From Kangiellaceae bacterium (GTDB lineage Bacteria > Pseudomonadota > Gammaproteobacteria > Enterobacterales > Kangiellaceae), in the NCBI GenBank assembly GCA_026196875.1, contig JAPHTP010000177.1, positions 1-35,635 of the forward strand: a DNA stretch of 35,635 nt. Direction: 5' to 3'. Both the position numbers and the translations under genes were made by a program. The notes beneath the pieces were generated by a model. It was not told the DNA's origin. It did not search any database and saw only the letters and a list, made by a program, of their open reading frames with translations. Below, one piece after another: positions 1 through 7,574 of the stretch (its first letter is position 1; each line of letters opens with the position of its first letter).

Positions 1-322
1 AAATGGTATCTGCTTGTAAATCTGCGGTTACCGGAGCGAACGCGTCTATAGTGGACTCATCAGGTAAAATCGCTCTGACTGCGGCAGTATGAGAGCCGGC
101 GGTAATTTCAGTAATCGCGGTAGCTTGCTTGTAGTCAACATTTTCCGCTACACCTGAACCATCTAAAACGAGATCAACTAAAGGGGCATCAGGAGATGCA
201 TGCACAATCTGCAGTTTTGTGGTTGCTACAGGACCTGGCTGTTCAACGACGGGAGCGTTGTCATCGCTACAACCAATTAGTACAAAAAATATTAAAAATA
301 ACCAAACGCTAAAATTTTTCAT
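1..322 (-). CDS. DUF4397 domain lipoprotein, 5' part only
   Basis: Reading the minus strand from the ATG at 322 gives an open frame of 107 residues that leaves the left edge without a stop, so only the N-terminus is present. A good ribosome binding site (AGGAG, about 8 bases upstream) supports this start. Residues 1-18 form a lipoprotein signal (hydrophobic stretch, then LIGC with Cys18), followed by an acidic/proline linker and, from about residue 36, the segment LQIVHASPDAPLVDLVLDG. That is the typical opening of a DUF4397 domain, an immunoglobulin-like envelope domain of unknown function often present in tandem. The gene is divergent from the lipid operon, with 133 bases between start codons. 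The family call is from recognition of this motif; the function is unknown. Confidence 0.8.
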   Translation of the reverse strand, partial: MKNFSVWLFLIFFVLIGCSDDNAPVVEQPGPVATTKLQIVHASPDAPLVDLVLDGSGVAENVDYKQATAITEITAGSHTAAVRAILPDESTIDAFAPVTADLQADTI

Positions 323-419
323 GTTCTTTCTCCTGTAAATTGGTCATCTAAATTGGTTTACGCGAGAAAGAGTTGCTTGGATCAGTTAATTTAAAAAAAG
401 AAAAAAACTCACATATAAA

Positions 420-445
420 TGATCTGGTTACAGATGCCCAACGTA
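420..445 (+). promoter_or_regulatory. Candidate ECF-sigma promoter of the lipid-modification operon
   Basis: TGATCT at 420-425 is followed by 16 bases and CGTA at 442-445. This layout matches, as I recall it, the promoters of RpoE-ChrR (ECF11-type) sigma factors, which drive the same lipid gene module in other proteobacteria. Transcription would begin near 452-456, just upstream of the first gene. The match is by eye; the sigma factor itself is not encoded beside it. Confidence 0.5.
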
Positions 446-455
446 GAATCAATTA

Positions 456-1085
456 ATGACGAAACTTTTGACAGGTACAGCTTTGGAAAAGTTATTGTTG
501 AGCGCGATTCTAGCTCTTTTATTATCTAGTTGCTCTGTGAATGGAAACAACTATTCAGAAAATTCGCCTAAGTTTGTTTTTACCGAATTTTTCGATGGTT
601 CTCTATGTGCTTGGGGGACAGTTAAAAATGACAACTCAGAACTATTGCGCAAGTTTATTGCAAAGATTGATGCATACCAAAGAAACGGAGTTACCTACTT
701 GGACGAAGTTTTTATGTTTAATGACGGAGAAAAACAACTAAGGCGCTGGGAGTTTACTCTCGAAGACGGTCTATTTAGCGGAGTCGCCAATGACGTAGTC
801 GGAAGCTCTCAGGGAAAAGTGTACGGTGATAGCTTGCACCTGGAATATGTTATGGCGATTGCTAACGATGATACTGAATGGCATATCAACATGGATGATT
901 GGCTGCATTTAATAGATGAAAATACATTAATGGGAACCACTCAGATGAGCAAGTTTGGATTTAACCTTGGTAGAGTTGATATTGTTATACGCAGACAGAA
1001 GGCCTCTTTGAACGAATGTGAAAACTTTGACCGAGTTTATGTGCGCACGACTATGCATAGTGCGACTGAGAACTCGAGCAATTGA
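456..1085 (+). CDS. DUF3833 family lipoprotein
   Basis: This is a lipocalin-like DUF3833 protein of 209 residues and the first gene of the lipid operon. The N-terminus is a lipoprotein signal ending in LLSSC (Cys26). The mature part carries the family pattern: FFDGSLCAWG near residue 45, RRWEF, SGVANDVVG, the YVMAIANDDTEWHINMDDWL block, and the MSKFGFNLGRVDIVIRR ending. DUF3833 genes regularly accompany DUF2878, DUF1365 and CFA-synthase-like genes; the role is unknown but probably lipid binding at the envelope. The start is uncertain. ATG 456 has no ribosome binding site and lies at the predicted transcription start. The in-frame TTG at 483 has AGGT at 473-476, correct spacing, and would give a 17-residue lipoprotein signal. 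Confidence 0.85.
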   Translation: MTKLLTGTALEKLLLSAILALLLSSCSVNGNNYSENSPKFVFTEFFDGSLCAWGTVKNDNSELLRKFIAKIDAYQRNGVTYLDEVFMFNDGEKQLRRWEFTLEDGLFSGVANDVVGSSQGKVYGDSLHLEYVMAIANDDTEWHINMDDWLHLIDENTLMGTTQMSKFGFNLGRVDIVIRRQKASLNECENFDRVYVRTTMHSATENSSN

Positions 1086-1118
1086 TAACTCGAGCGACCA
1101 ATAATTCGAAGGATGATT

Positions 1119-2030
1119 ATGAGTAGTTTAAAACAGATTGCCGCCTGGTTTGATTCTACCGCTGTGAGAACCGAAAAGTCAGACCATATTTCATGGACTA
1201 GAGTCGTTCCCTTTATTATGATGCATTTGGCTGTCGTAGGCGTGTTTTGGGTCGGTTTTAGCTGGTTCGCATTCTGGGTATGTATATTTTTATACTTTGT
1301 ACGTATGTTCGCTATTACCGGGTTTTATCATCGGTACTTTTCTCACAAGAACTTTAAGACTTCACGCTTTCTTCAATTTGTCTTTGCGTTTGTAGGCGCT
1401 ACATCGGCCCAAAGAGGGCCGTTGTGGTGGGCTTCACATCACAGATTTCACCATGCAAAATCTGATACAAGCGAGGATCCTCACTCACCTCGCCAAAAAG
1501 GGTTCATGTGGAGTCACGCTCTGTGGTTTTTGTCAGATAAGAATTTTGCGACCAATGAAAGACGCATCAAAGACTTCACAAAGTTTCCTGAATTAAAGTG
1601 GCTAGATCGGTTTGATGTCGTCGCGCCCGCAATTTTAGCAGTTGTGCTGTTTGGAGTAGGTGAGTACTTAACAGCTTACTATCCTGGATTGGAGACAAGC
1701 GGCTGGCAGTTGGTCATATGGGGATTTTTCATATCAACCATTTTACTCTACCACGCTACCTACACGATTAATTCTCTAGCGCACCGGTTTGGCAGTCGCC
1801 GCTTTGAAACAAAAGATGACAGCAGAAATAATCTGATGCTCGCTCTATTAACAATGGGCGAAGGCTGGCACAACAATCATCACTATTATTCCGGTACTGC
1901 CAGACAAGGTTTTGTATGGTATGAGATTGACCTAACTTTCTATATTCTAAAATTGATGAGTTATTGTGGGCTGGTATGGGACCTAAAACCGATCCCCGAC
2001 AAAATAAAAACTCAACTGCACAAGGCTTAA
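1119..2030 (+). CDS. Membrane fatty acid desaturase (delta-9 type)
   Basis: This is an integral membrane di-iron desaturase that would introduce a cis double bond into acyl chains. Counted from the upstream ATG at 1113, the three histidine boxes are HRYFSH (73-78), HHRFHH (109-114) and HNNHH (253-257). NSLAHRFG near residue 220 is also typical of the acyl-CoA/acyl-lipid delta-9 group. Two hydrophobic hairpins flank the first box and the 165-215 region. I chose ATG 1119 because GAAGG (1108-1112) is 6 bases upstream; it touches the ATG at 1113. The gene is 33 bases after the DUF3833 gene and 2 bases before the next. Such a desaturase is not a usual member of this cluster; here it may supply the unsaturated substrate for the downstream methyltransferase. 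Confidence 0.9.
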   Translation: MSSLKQIAAWFDSTAVRTEKSDHISWTRVVPFIMMHLAVVGVFWVGFSWFAFWVCIFLYFVRMFAITGFYHRYFSHKNFKTSRFLQFVFAFVGATSAQRGPLWWASHHRFHHAKSDTSEDPHSPRQKGFMWSHALWFLSDKNFATNERRIKDFTKFPELKWLDRFDVVAPAILAVVLFGVGEYLTAYYPGLETSGWQLVIWGFFISTILLYHATYTINSLAHRFGSRRFETKDDSRNNLMLALLTMGEGWHNNHHYYSGTARQGFVWYEIDLTFYILKLMSYCGLVWDLKPIPDKIKTQLHKA

Positions 2031-2032
2031 TT

Positions 2033-2449
2033 ATGACAGTAGAAAAATTTAAGCATACTTTTAAAGAGATGGGTGCTCACAATATTGACATCATTGAATC
2101 TCTCTATGGAGATAAAGTTATCTTTCTCGACCCTTTTCACAAAGTCGTCGGAATTGATGCATTGAAAGAATATTTTGAGCGACTCTACAAAAACGTCAAT
2201 CAAATAAGTTTTGAGTTTGGTGAACATATCCAAGAAGGCAATAACATCTCCATTCAATGGATAATGTATTTAGAGCATCCTAAACTCAATGGCGGTGAGC
2301 CGGTAAGAGTTGCCGGCGTTTCTTTGTTAAAAGTCAATCCCATAGGCCAAGTTATATTCCATAGAGATTATTTTGATGGCGGTTCTATGCTGTATGAGCA
2401 GGTCCCGGTGATAGGTTTTCTAGTAAAGTGGTTAAAAAAGCGGCTTTAA
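2033..2449 (+). CDS. NTF2/SnoaL-like protein
   Basis: This is a 138-residue protein with the small cone-shaped NTF2-like fold signature: an N-terminal helix, DPFHKVVGIDALKEYFERLY (about 32-51), then strands including IQWIMYLEH, VRVAGVSLLKV and the conserved HRDYFDGGSMLYEQVPVIGFLVKWLKKRL end. The HRDYFD...YE..P..G pattern is that of the NTF2-family member found in ChrR-type lipid clusters. The start at ATG 2033 has AAGG at 2022-2025 and lies only 2 bases after the desaturase stop. A longer frame reaches back into the desaturase but has no support. Its function is unknown; it could bind or isomerise a lipid intermediate. Confidence 0.8.
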   Translation: MTVEKFKHTFKEMGAHNIDIIESLYGDKVIFLDPFHKVVGIDALKEYFERLYKNVNQISFEFGEHIQEGNNISIQWIMYLEHPKLNGGEPVRVAGVSLLKVNPIGQVIFHRDYFDGGSMLYEQVPVIGFLVKWLKKRL

Positions 2450-2483
2450 ATAGCGCTGTATTTTAAGACAATGGTTTTGCTGT

Positions 2484-3248
2484 ATGAGTAAGTACGATTT
2501 TGAGAATAAGATAGTTTGGATAACCGGCGCGTCAAGTGGCTTGGGGTTTGCTTTAGCTGAAGAGATGGTAGCGACTTGTGAACATCTTTTTGTTACCGCT
2601 AGAAACCAAGACAAATTAAGGCGATTATTTGGTGATTATTCGAATGTCACAATCCTTGAAGGGGACATAACCGATGTTGAAGTGAATCGCTCTATTGCAG
2701 ACCAAATTGATTCGCAATTCGGTCGTCTAGACTGTGTTATTTTTAATGCCGGTAATGCTGAATATATTGATATATGGAATTTTAATTATCAACCATTTGA
2801 GAGAATGATGAATACAAATTTCATATCTATGGTGAAAGGTATCGAGGTCGCTCTACCTTTACTAAGAAAATCATGCTCACCATATTTAGTGGGAATGAGT
2901 AGTAGTGTAGCCTGGCAAGGGTTACCGCAAGGTCAGGCTTATTCTGCCAGCAAAGCGGCAATTCGTAATTTATTTCAAGGTTTGAGAATTGAATTGGTGC
3001 AAGAAAATATCGATGTGAGTTGGATTTGTCCTGGCTTTGTAAAAACGCCTCTCACAGATAAAAACACATTCGATATGCCTTTGATTATCGAACCAGAACA
3101 AGCCGCGCATGAGATTATTCGAGGCTTGGAAAATAAGACGCCGGAAATTCATTTTCCGAAAATGTTTACTCGAATGTTAAAGTTGATTTCGATTTTACCA
3201 ACAAGGTTAAGTGGTTGGCTGTTAAAAGGAACGGTACCGACAAGATGA
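2484..3248 (+). CDS. Short-chain dehydrogenase/reductase
   Basis: This is a 254-residue classical SDR, an NAD(P)-dependent oxidoreductase. The cofactor motif TGASSGLG is at 14-21, NAG at 88-90, the structural MNTN near 109-112, the catalytic serine in GMSSSVAW (139-141), YSASK with Tyr153 and Lys157, and CPGFVKT after 192. The C-terminal segment is basic and hydrophobic and may touch the membrane. The stop overlaps the next start (ATGA), indicating translational coupling to the flavoprotein. SDRs occupy this position in ChrR-regulated clusters, where the substrate is thought to be a modified acyl chain; the exact reaction is not established. The ribosome binding site is weak. Confidence 0.9.
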   Translation: MSKYDFENKIVWITGASSGLGFALAEEMVATCEHLFVTARNQDKLRRLFGDYSNVTILEGDITDVEVNRSIADQIDSQFGRLDCVIFNAGNAEYIDIWNFNYQPFERMMNTNFISMVKGIEVALPLLRKSCSPYLVGMSSSVAWQGLPQGQAYSASKAAIRNLFQGLRIELVQENIDVSWICPGFVKTPLTDKNTFDMPLIIEPEQAAHEIIRGLENKTPEIHFPKMFTRMLKLISILPTRLSGWLLKGTVPTR

Positions 3249-4564
3249 AAATTGCAATTATTGGAACAGGCATTGCTGGTAATTTCGCGGCTTATCATTT
3301 AAATAAAAAACACGATATTAAGGTGTTTGAGGCCAATGATTATGTAGGTGGTCACACTCATACTCATGAAATAGAGCTCGAAGGTGAGACACATAATATT
3401 GATACGGGGTTTATCGTATTCAACAAGCGAACTTATCCCAATTTTCTTAATTTGCTCAATGAACTCAAGGTCGATTATCAACCAAGTCAGATGAGTTTCA
3501 GTGTGCAATGCCAGAAAACAGGGCTTGAATATAACGGAACCAACTTAAATAGCTTGTTTGCTCAAAGACGCAACCTTTTCAGGCCGAGTTTTTACCGAAT
3601 GATAAAGGATATCTTGAGATTCAATGAAGAGTCTTTGGAGCTTCTACTGCAAGATAGCACAGATATTTCACTTGGCGATTATCTAGCTTCCAATAATTAT
3701 TCTGAACAATTTATAAACCACTATATTATCCCTATGGGGGCCGCAATTTGGTCGACTGACCATAATAGTATGTTCAATTTTCCTGCACGGTTCTTTGTCA
3801 AATTCTTCCATAACCATGGTATGTTAAGTGTTGACAACAGGCCGCAATGGCACGTAATTAAACAAGGTTCTAAACAATATGTAGAAGCACTTGTTAGCGA
3901 ACATAAGCACCTTATTCGAACAAATTGTAGAGTTGACGAAATAATTCGAGATTCAGAAAAAGTTACCATTAAATCGAATGGGCAAGAAGAGATATTCGAT
4001 TACGTGTTTATCGCTACTCACAGCGATCAAGCCTTGAAAATGCTTCGACAGCCTTCGCAACTTGAATCAGAAGTTCTCGGTTCAATCCCTTACACTTACA
4101 ATCAAGCAATACTACATACAGACGCAGAAGTTCTACCAAAGAAAAAACTTGCCTGGGCGGCATGGAACTACCACCTGATGAGAGAAGAAAGCGAGCAAGT
4201 GGCGCTAACTTATAATATGAATATATTGCAGTCATTAAAAAGTAAAAATACTTTTTGTGTGTCTTTAAACTACAGTGATCACATAGACGAATCTAAAATT
4301 ATCAAAACGATTGATTACACTCATCCGTTTTTTACCCAGGCTGGAGTAGATGCTCAAATGCGCCATAGTGAAATCAATGGTGATAATAGAACTTTTTACT
4401 GCGGAGCTTATTGGCGCTATGGATTCCATGAAGACGGTGTAGTTTCGAGTTTAAGAGCACTCAGTGATTTTAACAGGGTATTAAAAGAACAATCCGCTGA
4501 AATAATTGATATCAACGAGCTAGGTAATGAAAAGCAAGATTTACTTTGGTCACATACAGCATAG
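3245..4564 (+). CDS. FAD-dependent amine-oxidase-like oxidoreductase (UfaD-like)
   Basis: This is a 439-residue flavoprotein. It begins with a Rossmann dinucleotide motif (G7, G9, G12, in IIGTGIAG), then an acidic strand end (VFEANDYVGGHT) and DTGFIVFN, which is the NAD/FAD-binding amine oxidase pattern found in the NAD(P)-binding_8/amino_oxidase group. Near the C-terminus, FYCGAYWRYGFHEDGVVSSL is the usual second FAD-contact block. The start at 3245 overlaps the SDR stop by four bases; an upstream in-frame ATG exists but would run further into the SDR gene. In Rhodobacter a flavoprotein of this family (UfaD) desaturates a methylated acyl chain during furan fatty acid synthesis. By analogy this enzyme probably oxidises a phospholipid acyl chain. 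That role is inferred. Confidence 0.85.
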   Translation: MKIAIIGTGIAGNFAAYHLNKKHDIKVFEANDYVGGHTHTHEIELEGETHNIDTGFIVFNKRTYPNFLNLLNELKVDYQPSQMSFSVQCQKTGLEYNGTNLNSLFAQRRNLFRPSFYRMIKDILRFNEESLELLLQDSTDISLGDYLASNNYSEQFINHYIIPMGAAIWSTDHNSMFNFPARFFVKFFHNHGMLSVDNRPQWHVIKQGSKQYVEALVSEHKHLIRTNCRVDEIIRDSEKVTIKSNGQEEIFDYVFIATHSDQALKMLRQPSQLESEVLGSIPYTYNQAILHTDAEVLPKKKLAWAAWNYHLMREESEQVALTYNMNILQSLKSKNTFCVSLNYSDHIDESKIIKTIDYTHPFFTQAGVDAQMRHSEINGDNRTFYCGAYWRYGFHEDGVVSSLRALSDFNRVLKEQSAEIIDINELGNEKQDLLWSHTA

Positions 4565-5330
4565 GCGATTTAAGCCTAAACCACATTCTTTCAAGTATCG
4601 TATATGTATGTTCTATATCGATTTGGATGAGTTGCCAAATTTGTTTGAACATTACTGGATGTGGAGCCTCGATAAAAATAATTTAGCGGGCTTTAGATCT
4701 AAAGATTACTTGCATCAAAATGGTAGCGTGAAAGCAGGGGTTAAAAGCGCAATAGAACAGAAGTTTGGTGTGCTCCATCAGGGGCCGATTAGGATGCTGA
4801 CTCACCTTCGTTACTTCGGGCATTGCTTTAATCCGGTAACTTTCTATTATTGTTTTAACGAGCAAGGCACTCAGGTAGATTTTTTACTCGCTCAAATAAA
4901 CAATACACCATGGGATGAACGATTCACCTATATTTTCGATAATCGCCAGGGGGAGCTAGAAAATAACGGTTCCAACTCTATCCGTATGAATTTCGCGAAG
5001 GAATTTCATGTTTCACCTTTTTTACCAATGAATATGCAATGTGATTGGCGGTTTTTGATCCCAAATGACAATTTAACCGTATATATGAAAAACAGCATCG
5101 TGGAAGATAGAGTAAGTCAACCTGAAAAGGTATTTGATGCCAGTCTTGTCCTTGAAGCTCAAGATCTCAATTCGAGAAGCTTGGCAAGGGTGCTGATGGT
5201 GTACCCCTTGATGACAATGAAGGTTGCAACTGGAATTTACTGGCAAGCGCTTAAATTATGGTTTAAGAAAATACCATTCTTCGAACATCCCGGTGCTAAC
5301 AAAACTAGCCAAACAACAGAAAGCACTTAA
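4527..5330 (+). CDS. DUF1365 domain protein
   Basis: This is a 267-residue DUF1365 protein. The family pattern is clear: IYFGHIQHRRFKPKPHSFKYR at the N-terminus, YIDLDELP, the NLAGFRSKDYL segment and the strongly conserved RMLTHLRYFGHCFNPVTFYYCF block near residue 90-110. It overlaps the flavoprotein gene by 38 bases, so the two are coupled. GAGCTAGG just upstream of ATG 4527 is a poorly spaced ribosome binding site. DUF1365 proteins almost always neighbour the amine-oxidase-like and CFA-like genes, implying a shared pathway. The biochemical role is unknown to me; a plasma-membrane-associated C-terminus (about 225-245, PLMTMKVATGIYWQALKLWF) is possible. Confidence 0.9.
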   Translation: MKSKIYFGHIQHRRFKPKPHSFKYRICMFYIDLDELPNLFEHYWMWSLDKNNLAGFRSKDYLHQNGSVKAGVKSAIEQKFGVLHQGPIRMLTHLRYFGHCFNPVTFYYCFNEQGTQVDFLLAQINNTPWDERFTYIFDNRQGELENNGSNSIRMNFAKEFHVSPFLPMNMQCDWRFLIPNDNLTVYMKNSIVEDRVSQPEKVFDASLVLEAQDLNSRSLARVLMVYPLMTMKVATGIYWQALKLWFKKIPFFEHPGANKTSQTTEST

Positions 5331-5384
5331 CTATTTAAGTTTTGGTTCATTGTTTGAATAACAACTACATATGAGAATCCAATT

Positions 5385-6668
5385 ATGAGTGATGGAATTT
5401 CGGTCAGAGCTTATGCCGATAATTTAAAAAACAAGAGAAGTACTTCTCGCTTCTGCCAGCTACTAAAGAAACTCATGTTTAATCAGTTGCAAACGCTCCA
5501 GTTTGGTGAGCTAAGTATTCGTGAAGCCGCAAAAACCTATAGGTTTGAATCAAATCAATTGGCTTGTCTACAAGCCGATATAGAAGTACTTGATGAGCAA
5601 TTCTACCCGTATATTATTTTCGGCGGAGGTGTTGGTGCAGGAGAAGCCTATATGCAAGGCTTTTGGCGCAGTAACGACCTAACCAAAGTGATCCAGCTAT
5701 TCGCCTTAAATCAATCTGTGATGGACTCTGTGGAGAGCGGGTTTGCAAGAATATCTAGTCCAATCAAAAAAGTTGCTCATTGGCTCAATAAAAATACCCA
5801 TTCCGGCAGCAAGAAGAACATTGTTGCCCATTACGATTTGGGAAATGAATTTTTTAAATTGTTTCTAGATCCAACTATGATGTATTCCTCGGGAATTTTT
5901 CATTCCGAGCAGGACTCTATGCAGCAAGCATCAATCAATAAACTGGATAGAATCTGCAACAGGCTTAGGTTAACCAGTCAAGATAGGGTCGTTGAAATAG
6001 GTACCGGTTGGGGAGGGTTTGCCATCCACGCTGCGAAAAGTTATGGATGTCACGTTACCACCACAACTATCTCTGAAGAACAGCATAAATATGCGCAGCA
6101 GAGAATAATTGAAGAAGGCCTTCAAGATAAAATAACACTGCTTAAACGGGATTATAGAAAGCTAGAAGGCAAGTATGACAAACTCGTTTCGATAGAAATG
6201 ATTGAAGCGGTAGGCCATCATTATTTTAATCAGTTTTTTAAAAAGTGTTCAAGTTTATTAAAGCCTGACGGAGAAATGCTGCTTCAAGCGATCACTATTA
6301 CCGATCAACGTTTTGATCAAGCAAAGTCTCAAGTTGACTTTATTAAACGCTATATTTTTCCTGGTAGTTGCATACCTTCTGTTGATTCTATGAGCGATAG
6401 TATCCGTCGAGCAACTGATATGAGAGTGCTTAATTTGGAAGATATTGGTGCCCATTATGCTCGTACTTTAAAGAAATGGCATGAAGCCTTTATGTCTAGA
6501 CTCGGCGAAGTGCGTCAGCAAGGATTTAGTGATGCGTTTATTCGAATGTGGGAGTTTTATCTCTGCTACTGCGAAGGTGGTTTTAGAGAAAGAGTAATTA
6601 GTGATGTGCAATTGCATCTTGTTAAACCAATTGCTCGAGTACCTGAAACTTTACCTGGACTGGAGTAA
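5385..6668 (+). CDS. CFA-synthase-like SAM-dependent fatty acyl methyltransferase
   Basis: This is a 427-residue member of the cyclopropane-fatty-acyl-phospholipid synthase family. It has HYDLGNEFFKLFLDPTMMYSS (149-169), the SAM-binding motif VVEIGTGWGG (202-211), SIEMIEAVGHHYF (269-281), KRYIFPGS (321-328) and the C-terminal EFYLCYCEGGFRER. Compared with E. coli Cfa, Glu (E274) and Tyr (Y358) of the bicarbonate site are kept, but the Cys of QYSC is Ser169 and the His of the LLHTI segment is Gln301. It may therefore methylate or methylenate the double bond rather than close a cyclopropane ring, as UfaM-type enzymes do. It lies 54 bases after DUF1365 and overlaps the reading frame of the next gene. 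Confidence 0.9.
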   Translation: MSDGISVRAYADNLKNKRSTSRFCQLLKKLMFNQLQTLQFGELSIREAAKTYRFESNQLACLQADIEVLDEQFYPYIIFGGGVGAGEAYMQGFWRSNDLTKVIQLFALNQSVMDSVESGFARISSPIKKVAHWLNKNTHSGSKKNIVAHYDLGNEFFKLFLDPTMMYSSGIFHSEQDSMQQASINKLDRICNRLRLTSQDRVVEIGTGWGGFAIHAAKSYGCHVTTTTISEEQHKYAQQRIIEEGLQDKITLLKRDYRKLEGKYDKLVSIEMIEAVGHHYFNQFFKKCSSLLKPDGEMLLQAITITDQRFDQAKSQVDFIKRYIFPGSCIPSVDSMSDSIRRATDMRVLNLEDIGAHYARTLKKWHEAFMSRLGEVRQQGFSDAFIRMWEFYLCYCEGGFRERVISDVQLHLVKPIARVPETLPGLE

Positions 6669-7194
6669 CGTTATTTCTACCTGGTTCACGATTGCCTATT
6701 TTCAAATCGGCTGGTTGCTATTAGTCATTGGTAGCCAATCGGACTATTACATACTTGGGATTGTATGGACTAGCATTTTTATCGCTTCTTACGCCAAGAT
6801 TTCTGCACCATGCAAACATTATTATTCGAGTGTACTGCTAATCGTTTTTGTTGGTTTGTTAACGGACTTCCTTCTGAGCAACTTTAACTTAATTAATTTT
6901 GGTAGTAGCAGCCAGTTTATACCTGCTTGGTTGATTTGTTTATGGATTCTATTTGCGCTCACTTTCAGAGATAGTTATCGCTGGATGCGCTCGATTAATC
7001 CGGTAACAGTTTTTCTTATCGGCGGAGTTTTTGGGCCGCTTGCTTATAAAGGGGCTTCTCTTCTGAGTGACGTTGAGGTATTACAACCAACCATTTTTTA
7101 TCCGGTCAGTGCGTTGTTCTGGGGGAGCCTTTTTACATTTTTGGCCAAAAACAATCGAATAAACCAATTAGTCTTCTCAAAGAAGAGTATTTGA
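6604..7194 (+). CDS. DUF2878 integral membrane protein
   Basis: This is a small polytopic membrane protein with about five or six hydrophobic segments and the DUF2878 hallmarks: FQIGWLLLV near the start, then DFLLSNFNLINFG, PAWLICLWILFALTF and a GGVFGPLAYKGASLL loop. The conserved part begins near 6679, inside or just after the end of the CFA-like gene. ATG 6604 has GAGAAAGAG upstream and overlaps the CFA-like frame by 65 bases. Starts further in (TTG 6631, CTG 6655) would make a protein of more usual length, so the start is uncertain. It is the last gene of the operon. The role is unknown; it probably assists export or handling of the modified lipid. Confidence 0.8.
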   Translation: MCNCILLNQLLEYLKLYLDWSNVISTWFTIAYFQIGWLLLVIGSQSDYYILGIVWTSIFIASYAKISAPCKHYYSSVLLIVFVGLLTDFLLSNFNLINFGSSSQFIPAWLICLWILFALTFRDSYRWMRSINPVTVFLIGGVFGPLAYKGASLLSDVEVLQPTIFYPVSALFWGSLFTFLAKNNRINQLVFSKKSI

Positions 7195-7574
7195 TCATAT
7201 CTACTTCCAACGCAATTATTTCTCCATGAAATCGATGTAATATAAGCTAGTTGTAGATACCGTTCATATTAAAGATATAGTGTATTTAACACGTTTTTGT
7301 GTTGTAACTAGTTGATTTAAAAAAGGAACAAGAAGTAAAATTGTATTTAAATACAGTGAATCTCGTTAAATGTAATCTTGACACCGTAAGAAAGTTAAGT
7401 AACTATCTGAATATATTGGGTAAAACGGTTTATTAGTAAATGCTCATTCCAGTATTAATGAGATTTACCGCATATAATCAACTGTTATGTTCCCTGTCGG
7501 GATTATCATTTATATTCGAGGCTGTGAAGTCGGGTATAATTTTTCAACTTTCATCAACACAATGAGTAAAGAGA
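7195..7574. other. 380-base gene-free leader before the cold-shock gene
   Basis: There is no convincing gene here. The interval is very AT-rich and presumably holds the terminator of the lipid operon and the promoter plus long untranslated leader of the cold-shock gene. A TTGACA hexamer is at 7378-7383, but no good -10 follows at 16-18 bases. Two related dyads share the nine bases TGTATTTAA: 7281-7289, inside GTGTATTTAACAC, and 7342-7350, inside the perfect 14-base palindrome TGTATTTAAATACA (7342-7355). Confidence 0.4.

Noticed and set aside
1964-2032. Upstream extension of the NTF2-like gene into the desaturase gene
   Set aside because: Low-complexity residues, no ribosome binding site; ATG 2033 has AAGG and abuts the desaturase stop.
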